The notes under the pieces were generated by a model. It made no database searches and was not told where the DNA came from. It worked only from the letters and a program-made list of their open reading frames with translations. Position numbers and translations under genes: made by a program. This document shows positions 25,672 through 33,987 of a stretch of 53,646 nucleotides of DNA, in pieces. Every line of letters begins with the position of its first letter. Position 1 is the stretch's first letter. Origin of the DNA: Luteitalea sp. (GTDB lineage Bacteria > Acidobacteriota > Vicinamibacteria > Vicinamibacterales > CAVVIG01); NCBI GenBank assembly GCA_009380045.1, contig WHSN01000008.1:1-53646 (forward strand), read 5' to 3'.

Positions 25672-26638
25672 GCACGACGTGCGGTTGGTACGGCTCTTCG
25701 ACGAACGAGACGTCCTCCGGGGACAGGATCAAGGATGCGGCTTCCACCGCCTCGTCCAGATGCGAGAGCTTCGACGCGCCGACAATCGGCGCGGTGACCC
25801 CGGGCCTGGACAGCAGCCAGGCGAGCGCGATCTGTGTCGGCTTCACGCCGCGGCGGCCTGCGAGCTCCACGACACGGTTTGCCACCGCGAAGTCCGCGTC
25901 GGTGTAGTACAGCTGTTGTCCGAACTCATCGGTCTTCGCGCGTGCGGTGTCGCCGAAGTCCCCCTTGCGGCGATTGCCGGCGAGAAAGCCGCGAGCCAGC
26001 GGGCTCCACGGAATGACGCCGATGCCCTCCTCTCGACAGAGCGGCAGCATCTCGCGCTCTTCCTCGCGGTAGACGAGGTTGTAGTGATTCTGCATCGACG
26101 CGAACCGCGTCCAGCCGTGACGATCGGCCACGTACAGCATCTTGGCGAACTGCCAGGAATACATGCTCGACGCACCGATGTAGCGCACCTTGCCGGACTT
26201 CACGATGTCGTGGAGCGCTTCGAGGGTCTCTTTAATGGGCGTTTCCGGGTCGAACCGGTGGATCTGGTAGAGGTCCACGTAGTCGGTGCCAAGCCTGCGA
26301 AGCGACCGGTCGATGGCGTCCATCAGGTGCTTGCGCGACAGCCCGCGTTCGTTGGCGCCCTCCTGAGTGGGAAAGTAGGCCTTGGTCGCGATCACCACCT
26401 GTTCGCGCGAGGCGAAGTCGTTGAGCGCCCGGCCGACCACCTCCTCGCTCACACCGCGGGAATACATGTCCGCGGTGTCGAAGAAATTGATGCCGTGCTC
26501 GATCGCACGCTTGAGAAACGGCCGGCTTTTCGCCTCGTCGAGCACCCACGGACGCCACTCGGAGGTGCCGTATGTCATCGTGCCGAGGCAGATGCGGGAA
26601 ACTTTGAGGCCGGTGGAGCCGAGCCGAACGTAGTCCAT
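25661..26638 (-). CDS. Aldo/keto reductase
   Basis: 325-residue TIM-barrel oxidoreductase with the complete tetrad Asp54 (NFFDTADMYS), Tyr59, Lys86 (VIATKAYF) and His127 (DLYQIHRFD). The NADP site follows near GVIPWSPLARGFLAGN and the C-terminal VGASKLSHLDEAVEAA. It reduces aldehydes or ketones with NADPH. The EREMLPLCREEGIGVIPWSP segment places it with YhdN/AKR11-like members. It leads the operon AKR, MFS, YfcE. Substrate unknown. Confidence 0.92.
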   Translation of the reverse strand: MDYVRLGSTGLKVSRICLGTMTYGTSEWRPWVLDEAKSRPFLKRAIEHGINFFDTADMYSRGVSEEVVGRALNDFASREQVVIATKAYFPTQEGANERGLSRKHLMDAIDRSLRRLGTDYVDLYQIHRFDPETPIKETLEALHDIVKSGKVRYIGASSMYSWQFAKMLYVADRHGWTRFASMQNHYNLVYREEEREMLPLCREEGIGVIPWSPLARGFLAGNRRKGDFGDTARAKTDEFGQQLYYTDADFAVANRVVELAGRRGVKPTQIALAWLLSRPGVTAPIVGASKLSHLDEAVEAASLILSPEDVSFVEEPYQPHVVLGH

Positions 26639-26696
26639 ACACAGACGACCTGAGGTGTAACGGCAGAACGCAGGAGATCAGATTTATCGTTCGGGC

Positions 26697-27146
26697 TTAT
26701 CGGACGTCGAGCAGCTCGACATCGAAGACCAGCGCCGCGTTCGGCGGGATGACGCCGCCCATGCCAGCGCTGCCATATCCCAGCCGTGCCGGGATGACGA
26801 GTGTGCGCTGGCCCCCGACTTTCATCCCCGCGACACCCTGGTCCCACCCTTGAATGACCCGTCCGCCGCCCAACGGAAACGAGAACGGCTCGTTGCGATC
26901 GCGCGAGCTGTCGAACTTCGTACCGTGGCGATCGGCCGCGTTGGCATCGTAGAGCCACCCCGTGTAGTGGACCGTCACCAGCTTGCCAGGGGTGGCTTCG
27001 GCGCCGTTTCCGGGCTTCACGTCCGTGATCTGCAGGTCCGTCACTGTTCCCACGCCACTCACTCCAGTCGGCGACTCGGTGCCACCGCACCCTGCGGCCG
27101 CCAGCACCCCCCCCAGGACCAACGTCGCCAGAAAATTGTCCGTCAT
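26697..27146 (-). CDS. FKBP-type peptidyl-prolyl isomerase lipoprotein
   Basis: 149 residues. The lipobox LAAAGC puts the lipidated Cys at position 20. After a short linker the FKBP domain has VTVHYTGWL, FDSSRDRNEPFSFPLG, GGRVIQGWDQGVAGMKVGGQ and IPARLGYGSAGMGGVIPPNA with a closing FDVELLDV. It folds exported proteins, anchored in the inner or outer membrane. Its ATG is 7 bp after the stop of the quinone reductase gene on the same strand, so the two are likely cotranscribed. Confidence 0.93.
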   Translation of the reverse strand: MTDNFLATLVLGGVLAAAGCGGTESPTGVSGVGTVTDLQITDVKPGNGAEATPGKLVTVHYTGWLYDANAADRHGTKFDSSRDRNEPFSFPLGGGRVIQGWDQGVAGMKVGGQRTLVIPARLGYGSAGMGGVIPPNAALVFDVELLDVR

Positions 27147-27153
27147 ACGCAGC

Positions 27154-28137
27154 TTACGATTCTACCTGAAGGACCAGCTTGCCAATGTGCGCGCTCGACT
27201 CCATCACCCGGTGCGCGTCGGCGGCCGCGGTCAGTGGGAATGTCGCGTGCACGATCACACGCACCCGTCCCGACTCGAGCCACGGCCACACGTGGGTGTG
27301 CACGTCGCGGGCAATCGCCCCCTTTTCGGCAATCGATCTCGGTCGCAGTAACGATCCCGTCAACGTGAGTCGGCGCTGAAGAACGGGACCGGTGTTGATC
27401 TGCGATGCCGCCCCGCCGAGCTGTCCGATCTGGACGAGCCGCCCCTCCATCGCCAGCAGGTCGATGTTGCGCTGGAGGTAGGCGCCGCCGACCATGTCGA
27501 GCACGACGTCCACCCCGCGGCCGCCGGTCGCCTCGCGAAGCGCCGCCACGAAGTCGGCCTCGCGGTAGTTCACCGCCCGCTCGGCGCCGAGCGCTTCGCA
27601 GGCGGCGCACTTCTCCGCGCTGCCGGCGGTCGCGAAGACCCGCGCGCCGAACGCGCTGGCGAGCTGAATCGCGGTCGTTCCGATACCGCTCGAACCGCCA
27701 TGGACGAGAATGGATTCGCCCGGCGCCAGCCTGCCGCGATCGAAGACGTTGGTCCACACCGTGAAGAAGGTCTCCGGCACCGCAGCGGCGTGCGTCAGAT
27801 CCATCCGGCGCGGAACCGGCAGGCACTGCGGCGCCGGCGCAGCGCAATACTCGGCGTAGCCGCCGCCGGCGACCAGCGCGCAGACGCGATCGCCGACGCG
27901 CCACTCGACCACGTCGCGGCCCACCAGATCGATCGTCCCCGCCACTTCGAGGCCGGGGATGTCGGTGATGCCGGGCGGCACGGGATACCGGCCCTGGCGC
28001 TGCATCACGTCGGGTCGATTGACGCCGGCCGCCGCCACCTTGATCAGCACATCCGCCGGACCAATCGCCGGCACCGGGCGTTCGGCCGGCGTCAGCACCT
28101 CGGGGCCGCCGGGCTCCCGGATCTCGATCGCAATCAT
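27154..28137 (-). CDS. Zinc-independent quinone oxidoreductase (MDR family, QOR/PIG3-like)
   Basis: 327 residues from ATG 28137. MIAIEIREPGGPEVL is the usual N-terminus of NAD(P)H quinone oxidoreductases. VKVAAAGVNRPDVMQRQG-type sequence, GLEVAGTI and the nucleotide site ILVHGGSSGIGTTAIQLA follow. There are no catalytic zinc cysteines. TGSLLRPRSIAEKGAIARD is typical of the TP53I3/PIG3 clade. It reduces quinones with NADPH. Upstream in-frame sequence overlaps the 3' end of the kinase gene and is not coding in this frame. Confidence 0.92.
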   Translation of the reverse strand: MIAIEIREPGGPEVLTPAERPVPAIGPADVLIKVAAAGVNRPDVMQRQGRYPVPPGITDIPGLEVAGTIDLVGRDVVEWRVGDRVCALVAGGGYAEYCAAPAPQCLPVPRRMDLTHAAAVPETFFTVWTNVFDRGRLAPGESILVHGGSSGIGTTAIQLASAFGARVFATAGSAEKCAACEALGAERAVNYREADFVAALREATGGRGVDVVLDMVGGAYLQRNIDLLAMEGRLVQIGQLGGAASQINTGPVLQRRLTLTGSLLRPRSIAEKGAIARDVHTHVWPWLESGRVRVIVHATFPLTAAADAHRVMESSAHIGKLVLQVES

Positions 28138-28193
28138 GGAATGGCTCCCCACTCGACTCGAAGATCGCCTCGCCTGCGTCATCGCGGCAGCGG

Positions 28194-29666
28194 TCACGGC
28201 GTCTCGCCGAACGCAGCCGTCGCCGTCGCGCGTTCGACGACGACCCTGGCGATCGCGATGCAGACGGCCAGCGCGATCGTCAATACTCCGACCAGCGGAC
28301 GGACGCGGGTCAGCATCAACCCGTTCGCCGCCAGTGCGAGCGCGATCAACACGTCGACGACAAAGGTCACCGGCTCGGCGCGACGACGCTCCGCGCCGAA
28401 GGAGACCCGGTTCATCCGCTCGGTGAACAGCAGGTGCCCGCGAAAGATACCGGCGACCGCCGCCGCGACACCGACGCACAGGAACAGCGCATCGCTCGGG
28501 CCGTGCTGCCACTCCTTGATCTGCCAGGCCAGAGCGGCCGCGAAAAAATATAGCGCAATCGCCGACACCTGGTGCGTCCGCCACCAGCCTGCCACGCCGC
28601 TGTTCCCGCCCGGCTTCTCTTCGCGCGCCAGCCGATCGACGATGGCGGCGGCCGATGCATACCGATCGGCCGGCGCTTTGCGCAGCGCCTTCCCGATCAC
28701 CGAGGTCACCGTGTCGGACAAGTCGGGGCGCAGGTGGCTGAGGGGCGTCGGCTCGCTCTCCAGCACGCGCGCGACCCGCGCGAGCGGCGACGGTGCATCG
28801 AACGGATGGATGCCGGTCGCGTACTCGTAGAGGAGCACCCCGTACGAGAACACGTCGGTGCGCGGATCGGCAGTGCCGCCATTGAGCTGCTCGGGCGCCA
28901 TGTATGCCGGAGTGCCGACAACGGTGCCTGGCTGCGTCAGATTGGCGCGTGCGATCCCGTCTATCGAGCCCGGATCGAGGATCGCGAGGCCGAAATCGAG
29001 GATCTTCAGGTGACCGTCCGTGGCACGCATCACGTTCTCGGGTTTGAGGTCTCGATGCGTGACCCCTCGCTGGTGCGCGCTCGCCAGTGCCAGGGCCAGC
29101 TCGCGGGCGGTCGCGAGCAACTGGCTGGCAGAAGGCCGGTTGCCGCTCCGGATCTCCTCGCGAAGCGTCTGGCCCTCGACGAGCTCCGAGACGATGAACA
29201 GCTCGCCGTCGAGCTCTTCCAGAGCGTAGATGGTACAGATGCCCGGGTGCCTCAGCGCCGCCGCCGCCTGCGCCTCCCGGCGCAGCCGTTCGCGTTGCAG
29301 GGGTCTTCCCGCCAGCTCCGCCGGCAGCGCTTTGATGGCCACCGTGCGGCCCAGTCGCGAGTCGGTCGCCATGTAGACCCGGCCCATGCCCCCTCGACCG
29401 ATCTCGCGGACGATGACGTACGGGCCGACGGTGTAGCCGGATGCAAACCGCGGCTCCTCGCGGAGCAGGTCGTCAAGCCTCCCTCCGGCTGGCTGCGAGA
29501 GAAATTCGCCGGCGCGGGTGTGGTGCTCGAGCAGAGACGCCACCTCCGCGCGGACCGCGGAATCGTCGGCAGCCTCGCGCGCAAGCCACGCGTGCAGGTC
29601 CGGTGGATTCTCGTCCAGCGCCCGCTCGAACAGCTCGCGCGTGCGCCGCCACTGTTCCGCCGTCAT
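28194..29666 (-). CDS. Membrane-anchored Ser/Thr protein kinase (PknB type)
   Basis: 490 residues. An N-terminal helical segment (1-75, RELFERALDENPPDLHAWL) is common to kinases paired with ECF sigma factors. The kinase domain has the Gly loop IGRGGMGRVY (89-98), Lys112, HRD at 204-206 with Asp206, Asn211, DFG at 224-226 and GTPAYMAPEQL. The C-terminus from about 380 carries four to five hydrophobic helices and no PASTA or TPR repeats. All catalytic residues are present. Its ATG overlaps the sigma factor TGA (ATGA), so both are translated together; a regulatory link is likely but not shown. Confidence 0.92.
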   Translation of the reverse strand: MTAEQWRRTRELFERALDENPPDLHAWLAREAADDSAVRAEVASLLEHHTRAGEFLSQPAGGRLDDLLREEPRFASGYTVGPYVIVREIGRGGMGRVYMATDSRLGRTVAIKALPAELAGRPLQRERLRREAQAAAALRHPGICTIYALEELDGELFIVSELVEGQTLREEIRSGNRPSASQLLATARELALALASAHQRGVTHRDLKPENVMRATDGHLKILDFGLAILDPGSIDGIARANLTQPGTVVGTPAYMAPEQLNGGTADPRTDVFSYGVLLYEYATGIHPFDAPSPLARVARVLESEPTPLSHLRPDLSDTVTSVIGKALRKAPADRYASAAAIVDRLAREEKPGGNSGVAGWWRTHQVSAIALYFFAAALAWQIKEWQHGPSDALFLCVGVAAAVAGIFRGHLLFTERMNRVSFGAERRRAEPVTFVVDVLIALALAANGLMLTRVRPLVGVLTIALAVCIAIARVVVERATATAAFGETP

Positions 29667-30169
29667 GCCGACAGCTCGCGGTGCAGCCAGGCGCGCGCCA
29701 TCGCCCAGCGCCGCTTCACGGTTGCCGGCGAGATCCCGATCGCGTCAGCCGTCTCGTTGATGTCGAGCCCGACGAAGTATCGCAGCTCCACGATGCGCGC
29801 CTGTTCGCTGTCGATCTGCTCGAGGCGAGTCAGCGCCTCATCCAGCGCCGGCAGCATGGCGTCCACCGCGCCGGGATTCGCCACCGAATCGTGCAGCGAC
29901 ACCCGGTCCATGCCGCCCCAGCGCTTCTCGGCGCCGCGGGCGCGTGCGTGCTCGACAAGAATCTGACGCATCGATCGCGCGGCGATGCCGAGGAAGTGCT
30001 GCCGGTCCGACCAGGACGGCGCGGAACCGGCCAGCCGCAGATACACTTCGTGCACGAGCGCGGTCGCCTGCAGTGTCTGGCCGTGACGCTCGCGCCGCAT
30101 GTACGCGGCTGCCAGGCGGCGAAGCTCGGTATACACCGCCGGCAACAGATCGTCGGCTTTGTCGCTCAT
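29663..30169 (-). CDS. ECF-type RNA polymerase sigma factor (acidobacterial/planctomycete class)
   Basis: 168 residues from ATG 30169 (a TTG at 30187 adds six). Region 2 reads YTELRRLAAAYMRRERHGQT and ALVHEVYLRLA, followed by QHFLGIAARSMRQILVEHAR. Region 4 is IVELRYFVGLDINETADAIG with ISPATVKRRWAMARAWLHRE as the DNA-binding helix-turn-helix. The AALVHEVYLRL and RSMRQILVEHARAR signature belongs to the ECF group that is linked genetically to Ser/Thr kinases. No anti-sigma gene is seen; the overlapping kinase gene probably plays the control role. Confidence 0.92.
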   Translation of the reverse strand: MSDKADDLLPAVYTELRRLAAAYMRRERHGQTLQATALVHEVYLRLAGSAPSWSDRQHFLGIAARSMRQILVEHARARGAEKRWGGMDRVSLHDSVANPGAVDAMLPALDEALTRLEQIDSEQARIVELRYFVGLDINETADAIGISPATVKRRWAMARAWLHRELSA

Positions 30170-30245
30170 CGTCTCGAGTGCGCTCAATTAGGCCACGAAA
30201 CGCCCGAAAACACGAAGCGCCGGAAGGCTCGACCGCCGGGCGTTG

Positions 30246-30500
30246 TTACTCGATCATCTGTCGCGGCAGCAGCGCCAGCACCGGGTATTGACGGCGGAGA
30301 TTGTCCACGCGGGTCCAGTACTCGGCCTTGGGGAACTCCTGACGGAGGTAGCGCTCACGGAGCGCGCGGATCTCGTACTTGTACAGGTCGCGCACATAGT
30401 TTCGCACGAGCTCCGGGGGGGTATGGGACGCGGGCATCAGGCCGTGCCGCAACAGCTCGCTCAGAACATCCGGCCGGTAGCGATACACACGGTCAGTCAC
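30246..30500 (-). CDS. Small conserved hypothetical protein (84 aa)
   Basis: 84 residues, basic and helical (SELLRHGLMPASHTPPELVR, then DLYKYEIRALRERYLRQEFP, RQYPVLALLPRQMIE). No membrane segment, signal or recognised domain. Its start lies 8 bp inside the 3' end of the thrC C-terminal frame, so it is translationally coupled to the threonine operon. The composition and reading frame look genuinely coding. Function unknown. Confidence 0.65.
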   Translation of the reverse strand: MTDRVYRYRPDVLSELLRHGLMPASHTPPELVRNYVRDLYKYEIRALRERYLRQEFPKAEYWTRVDNLRRQYPVLALLPRQMIE

Positions 30501-30912
30501 CCAGGGTCCGCCGGACGGCGTCGAAGGTCGCGTTGATCTTCACCACGTGCCGCGGCCGCGCCAGCGCCGCCGCCAGCGGCGCCGGCGTGGCGACCGGCCG
30601 GCCGATAATCGGTTCAACGATCTCACCGAATTTCGCCGGATGGGCGGTTGCCAGAAAGATGCCAACGGTCGTCACCGGCCCGGCCTTCCCGAGCTGCCCG
30701 ACCAGACCCATGTAGGCGATCGCGCTATGCGGATCGAGCAGATATCCCCGCTCCTCGTACACCCGCCTGATGGTCGCCTTCACCTCGTCATCGGTGTGTA
30801 CGCTGCCGGTGACGTCGCGGCACATGGCGGCGCGATCCTGGTGATAGAGCCACAGCATCCGCTCGAAGTTCGACGGGTGACCGACGTCCATCGCGTTGGC
30901 GATCGTCTGCAC
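30493..30912 (-). CDS. thrC: Threonine synthase, C-terminal part (separated by in-frame TAG)
   Basis: 139 residues beginning with GTG immediately after a TAG at 30913-30915, in the same frame as the upstream thrC segment. VQTIANAMDVGHPSNFERML, VYEERGYLLDPHSAIAYMG and GIFLATAHPAKFGEIVEPII are the conserved C-terminal half of E. coli-type threonine synthase, with the phosphate and domain-closing residues. In intact homologues a Ser codon normally stands where the TAG is. This piece has no PLP lysine and could not act alone. It may be made by readthrough, by reinitiation at GTG, or not at all. A sequencing error of one base is also possible. Confidence 0.8.
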   Translation of the reverse strand: MQTIANAMDVGHPSNFERMLWLYHQDRAAMCRDVTGSVHTDDEVKATIRRVYEERGYLLDPHSAIAYMGLVGQLGKAGPVTTVGIFLATAHPAKFGEIVEPIIGRPVATPAPLAAALARPRHVVKINATFDAVRRTLGD

Positions 30913-31812
30913 CTACGGACGCGGCTCGAATCGGCCCGTGGCGAGATAGGTCGGCACCACGTCGTTCGCGTTCGTCGCCGCGACGAACCGCGCCACCGGC
31001 AAGCCGGCGCGCCTGGCAATCAGCCCGGCGGTGAGGTTGCCGAAATTGCCGCTCGGCGTGCAGACCGTCACCGCCCCGATCGAGCCGAGCTGCTGCTGCG
31101 CCTGCGCGACGGCGTGAAGGTAGTACACCATCTGTGGCAGCAGACGTCCGATGTTCACCGAGTTCGCCGATGTCAGGCGTACCTGCCGCCGGACTTCGGC
31201 ATTGGCGAACGCCTGCTTGGTCAGCAGGTGGCAATCGTCGAAGCTGCCGGACACGGCATAGGCACGCACGTTGCCGTTCTCGGAGTTGAACATCGTCAGC
31301 TGCGCTTCCTGCGTCGGGCTGACGCGACCCTCCGGGTAGAGGATGACCACGCGCGTATGGGGGACGCCGTGGAACGCGTGCGCGACGGCGCTGCCGGTGT
31401 CGCCCGATGTCGCCGCGAGGACGGTCAACGGCTGATCACCGGTATCGAGCGAGGCCATCAGCCGGGCCATCGTCCGCGCGCCGACATCCTTGAAGGCCAG
31501 CGTCGGGCCGTGGAAGAGCTCCAGCGCGTAGATCCCCGGCTCGACTGCCACGAGCGGAATCGGAAAATTCAAGGCGTTGACGACGACCGCCTCGCAAATC
31601 GCGGCGTCGAGCTCGCCGCGGGTGTAGGGGCGGAGGGCACGGTAGGCGATTTCCGTGAGCGTCCGGTTGCGCAGGCGCGACAGCTCGCCCGGCTGCCAGG
31701 GCTCGATCGCTTCGGGCACGTACAAGCCGCCATCGGGGGCCAGCCCTTCGAGCATGGCGGTCCGCAGGGACACGCCCGGCGCGTCAGCCGCGCGCGTGCT
31801 TACGAACCGCAT
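30913..31812 (-). CDS. thrC: Threonine synthase, N-terminal part with PLP lysine (ends at premature TAG)
   Basis: 299 residues from ATG 31812, which overlaps thrB by 13 bp. It contains the PLP lysine Lys108 (FHGPTLAFKDVGAR), the SGDTGSAVAHAF phosphate loop, SGSFDDCHLLTKQAF, SANSVNIGRLLPQMVYYLHA and CTPSGNFGNLTAGLIA. It stops abruptly after GRFEPRP at TAG, where homologues read SVQTIxNAMDVGxPSNF. The two pieces total about 439 residues, normal for this ThrC type. ThrC converts O-phosphohomoserine to threonine. Whether the broken gene still gives functional enzyme is the key question. Confidence 0.85.
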   Translation of the reverse strand: MRFVSTRAADAPGVSLRTAMLEGLAPDGGLYVPEAIEPWQPGELSRLRNRTLTEIAYRALRPYTRGELDAAICEAVVVNALNFPIPLVAVEPGIYALELFHGPTLAFKDVGARTMARLMASLDTGDQPLTVLAATSGDTGSAVAHAFHGVPHTRVVILYPEGRVSPTQEAQLTMFNSENGNVRAYAVSGSFDDCHLLTKQAFANAEVRRQVRLTSANSVNIGRLLPQMVYYLHAVAQAQQQLGSIGAVTVCTPSGNFGNLTAGLIARRAGLPVARFVAATNANDVVPTYLATGRFEPRP

Positions 31813-32777
31813 GTCGACAGGACGCGGGCGCCCCGGGGTGCGACCTCCGACACGTAGGTCTGCGGCTCGCCGCCGATCTGGGTGCGGACGGCGCTGGTCA
31901 TGGCTTCGGCGACGCGCCGAGCGATCGCGGCGCTCGAGCACAAGGCAAAGAGCGAGGGGCCCGATCCGGACAGACTGCAGCCGAGCGCGCCGGCTTCGGC
32001 CGCGGCCCGCTTGATCATGGCGAAACCGGGGAGGAGCGGCGCCCGTTTGGGCTCGGCGATCGTGTCTTCGAGCGAACGGCCGATGAGCGCGAAGTCCGAG
32101 GTGTGGAGGCCGTGAATGAGCGCCCCGAGGTTCGCCCATTGCTTCACCGCATCCGCCAGTGCGACCGTGTCGCCGAGCAGCGCGCGCGCCCGGGCGGTTT
32201 CGATCTCGATCTCGGGATGCACCACCACCGCGGTCAACCCGCGCGGCACCGGCAGCCGCACGACGTCGGGAGGACTGGCGCGGCGGACCAGCACGAAACC
32301 GCCGCAGATCGCCGGCGCGATGTTGTCGGCGTGCGCCGACCCGGCGCCGAGCCGCTCGCCCTCCAGCGCGCACGCGATCAGCGTCTCCACCGGCGCGCTC
32401 GACCCGAGCAGCGCGTCAACGGCGACGACGGCGGCGGCGGCGCTGGCGGCGCTGCCACCGAGGCCGCTCGACAGGGGCAACCCCTTCCTGATGCTGAGTG
32501 CCACGCCGCCGCGGTGGCCGAGCTTGGCCAGCAGCGCCAGCACCGCCACGCCGGCGGTATTCCGCGCCGCCTCCCGCGGGATCCGGCCGTTGTCGCCCGA
32601 GATGCTCTCGATTTGGACGCCGGCGGGAATGATGCGCGCCGTCACCTCGTCGCCCGGTTCATGAAGCGCGAAGCCGAGCACATCGAAGCCGCACGCGACA
32701 TTCGAGACGGTCGCAGGAGCAAACGCGGTCACCGTTGTCGTTCGTCCGGTCGGGCCGCCCGCAGTCACAGAGGTCAT
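31800..32777 (-). CDS. thrB: Homoserine kinase
   Basis: 325-residue GHMP kinase. The N-terminal strand reads VTAFAPATVSNVACGFDVLGFAL. The ATP-binding motif PLSSGLGGSAASAAAAV spans 101-117. The C-terminal GCSLSGSGPSLFALC is GHMP motif 3. It phosphorylates L-homoserine, the step before threonine synthase, which is encoded next with a 13-bp overlap. Gap of 20 bp from the threonine dehydrogenase gene upstream. Confidence 0.95.
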   Translation of the reverse strand: MTSVTAGGPTGRTTTVTAFAPATVSNVACGFDVLGFALHEPGDEVTARIIPAGVQIESISGDNGRIPREAARNTAGVAVLALLAKLGHRGGVALSIRKGLPLSSGLGGSAASAAAAVVAVDALLGSSAPVETLIACALEGERLGAGSAHADNIAPAICGGFVLVRRASPPDVVRLPVPRGLTAVVVHPEIEIETARARALLGDTVALADAVKQWANLGALIHGLHTSDFALIGRSLEDTIAEPKRAPLLPGFAMIKRAAAEAGALGCSLSGSGPSLFALCSSAAIARRVAEAMTSAVRTQIGGEPQTYVSEVAPRGARVLSTCGS

Positions 32778-32797
32778 GGGTTCGATGGCGCTGCCGC

Positions 32798-33814
32798 TCA
32801 GGGCCGATGGTACGAGCTCCCGATCGATGGGATGAGGTATTCCAGGAATGCGCGATTGAAGTCGTACGCGGGCGCAAAGCCCCAGTCGGCCCGCGCCGCC
32901 GAATCATCGACATCCGCCGGCCACGAGTCCACGATCCCCTGTCGCTTCCTGTCGATCTTATACGTGATGGTGGCCGCAGGGAACGCCGCCAGCACCACCT
33001 CGCGGATTTCCTCCGCCGACCGGCTGAAACCGCCGGCGTTGTAGGCGGTCCTGGTCAGGCGCGCACGCGGGGCGGCGGCGAGCTGACGGAGCGCGTTCGA
33101 GGCGTCCGGCATCGCCATGAACGGAATCGTCGTGTCCGGTCGCACGAAGCATTCGTAGGCTTCTCCCTTGGCCGCGGCGTGAATCATCTCGGGCGCATAG
33201 TCCGAGGTGCCACCCGACGGCACCGTGCTGGCCGAGATCAGCCCCGGAAACCGGACCGATCGAAAGTCGACGTGCGGGCTCGCATCAACCGAGAGCTGCT
33301 TGTAGTGGCGCGCATAGTAACGGCCAAGCTCCTCGCAATAGAGCTTGTTGCACCCGTACATGGTGGTCGGGTGGGTGAAGGCGTCCTCGGCCACCCGGCC
33401 GGCGCGCGTTTTCGTCTCGAGGTCGGGAATTCCGTAGGCGGCAATCGATGATGGATACAGGAACACCACCGGACGCCCGTGCGACTCTCCCTGACGTTGC
33501 GCGAACTCCAGCAGGTTGATCGTGCCCTCGACATTGACCCGATGGGCCGTGACCGGTGTGAATTCCGCACGGGTGGACAACAGGGCGGCGAGGTGGAACA
33601 CGCACTCGACCTCGAACTCGGCGAGCATCCGTTCGAGCAGGCTGACGTCGGTGATCGAGCCGGTGAACTCGCGGCGGACGAGCGGGGCCAGCGCCGCCCC
33701 GAGCGGCGCGACGTCGAGGGTGATGATCGACGCGTCGCTCGCCGCCAGCCCGGTGACCAGCGCGTGCCCGATTTCTCCCCCGGCCCCGGTGATGAGCACG
33801 ACCGACTTGCGCAT
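32798..33814 (-). CDS. tdh: L-threonine 3-dehydrogenase, SDR (epimerase) type
   Basis: 338 residues from ATG 33814. Rossmann motif ITGAGGEIGHALV (8-20), VFHLAALLSTRAE, YPSSIAAYGIP and catalytic Tyr153/Lys157 (TMYGCNKLYCEELGRYY). RFPGLISASTVPSGGTSDYA and TTIPFMAMPDASNAL match the short-chain TDH family known from animals, Flavobacterium and Cupriavidus. It oxidises threonine to 2-amino-3-ketobutyrate with NAD. It is the first gene of the operon with thrB and thrC. AGGGGA, 11 bp before the ATG and probably its ribosome site, falls inside the left end of the neighbouring inverted-repeat element. Confidence 0.88.
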   Translation of the reverse strand: MRKSVVLITGAGGEIGHALVTGLAASDASIITLDVAPLGAALAPLVRREFTGSITDVSLLERMLAEFEVECVFHLAALLSTRAEFTPVTAHRVNVEGTINLLEFAQRQGESHGRPVVFLYPSSIAAYGIPDLETKTRAGRVAEDAFTHPTTMYGCNKLYCEELGRYYARHYKQLSVDASPHVDFRSVRFPGLISASTVPSGGTSDYAPEMIHAAAKGEAYECFVRPDTTIPFMAMPDASNALRQLAAAPRARLTRTAYNAGGFSRSAEEIREVVLAAFPAATITYKIDRKRQGIVDSWPADVDDSAARADWGFAPAYDFNRAFLEYLIPSIGSSYHRP

Positions 33815-33821
33815 CGCGCGG

Positions 33822-33987
33822 CTAGTCCCCTGGAAACGTGATGCGTTGCATAAGGCCAGGAGCGCGGCGCCCTGCTGGCAAGGCGCGAGGGCTGAGCATG
33901 TTGGGCATGTGTGAGGGACGAGCAACGCCGCCAGCGGGGATGCCCCGCCCGGGAATCATGTGACGCATCACGTTTCCAGGGGACTAG
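33822..33987. mobile_element. 166-bp element with perfect 25-bp terminal inverted repeats (MITE/REPIN-like)
   Basis: Bases 33822-33846 (beginning CTAGTCCCCTGGAAACG) and 33963-33987 are exact reverse complements of each other over 25 bp. The interior of 116 bp has no gene but has further short stems, for example GCGGGGATGCCCCGC near 33938-33952. Both ends carry CTAG. The right end supplies the TAG stop (33984-33986) of the 174-residue gene. The left end lies 7 bp upstream of the tdh ATG and contributes its purine-rich ribosome site. No transposase is present. A non-autonomous insertion or a structured RNA are the two readings; no other copy was noticed in this window. Confidence 0.55.
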
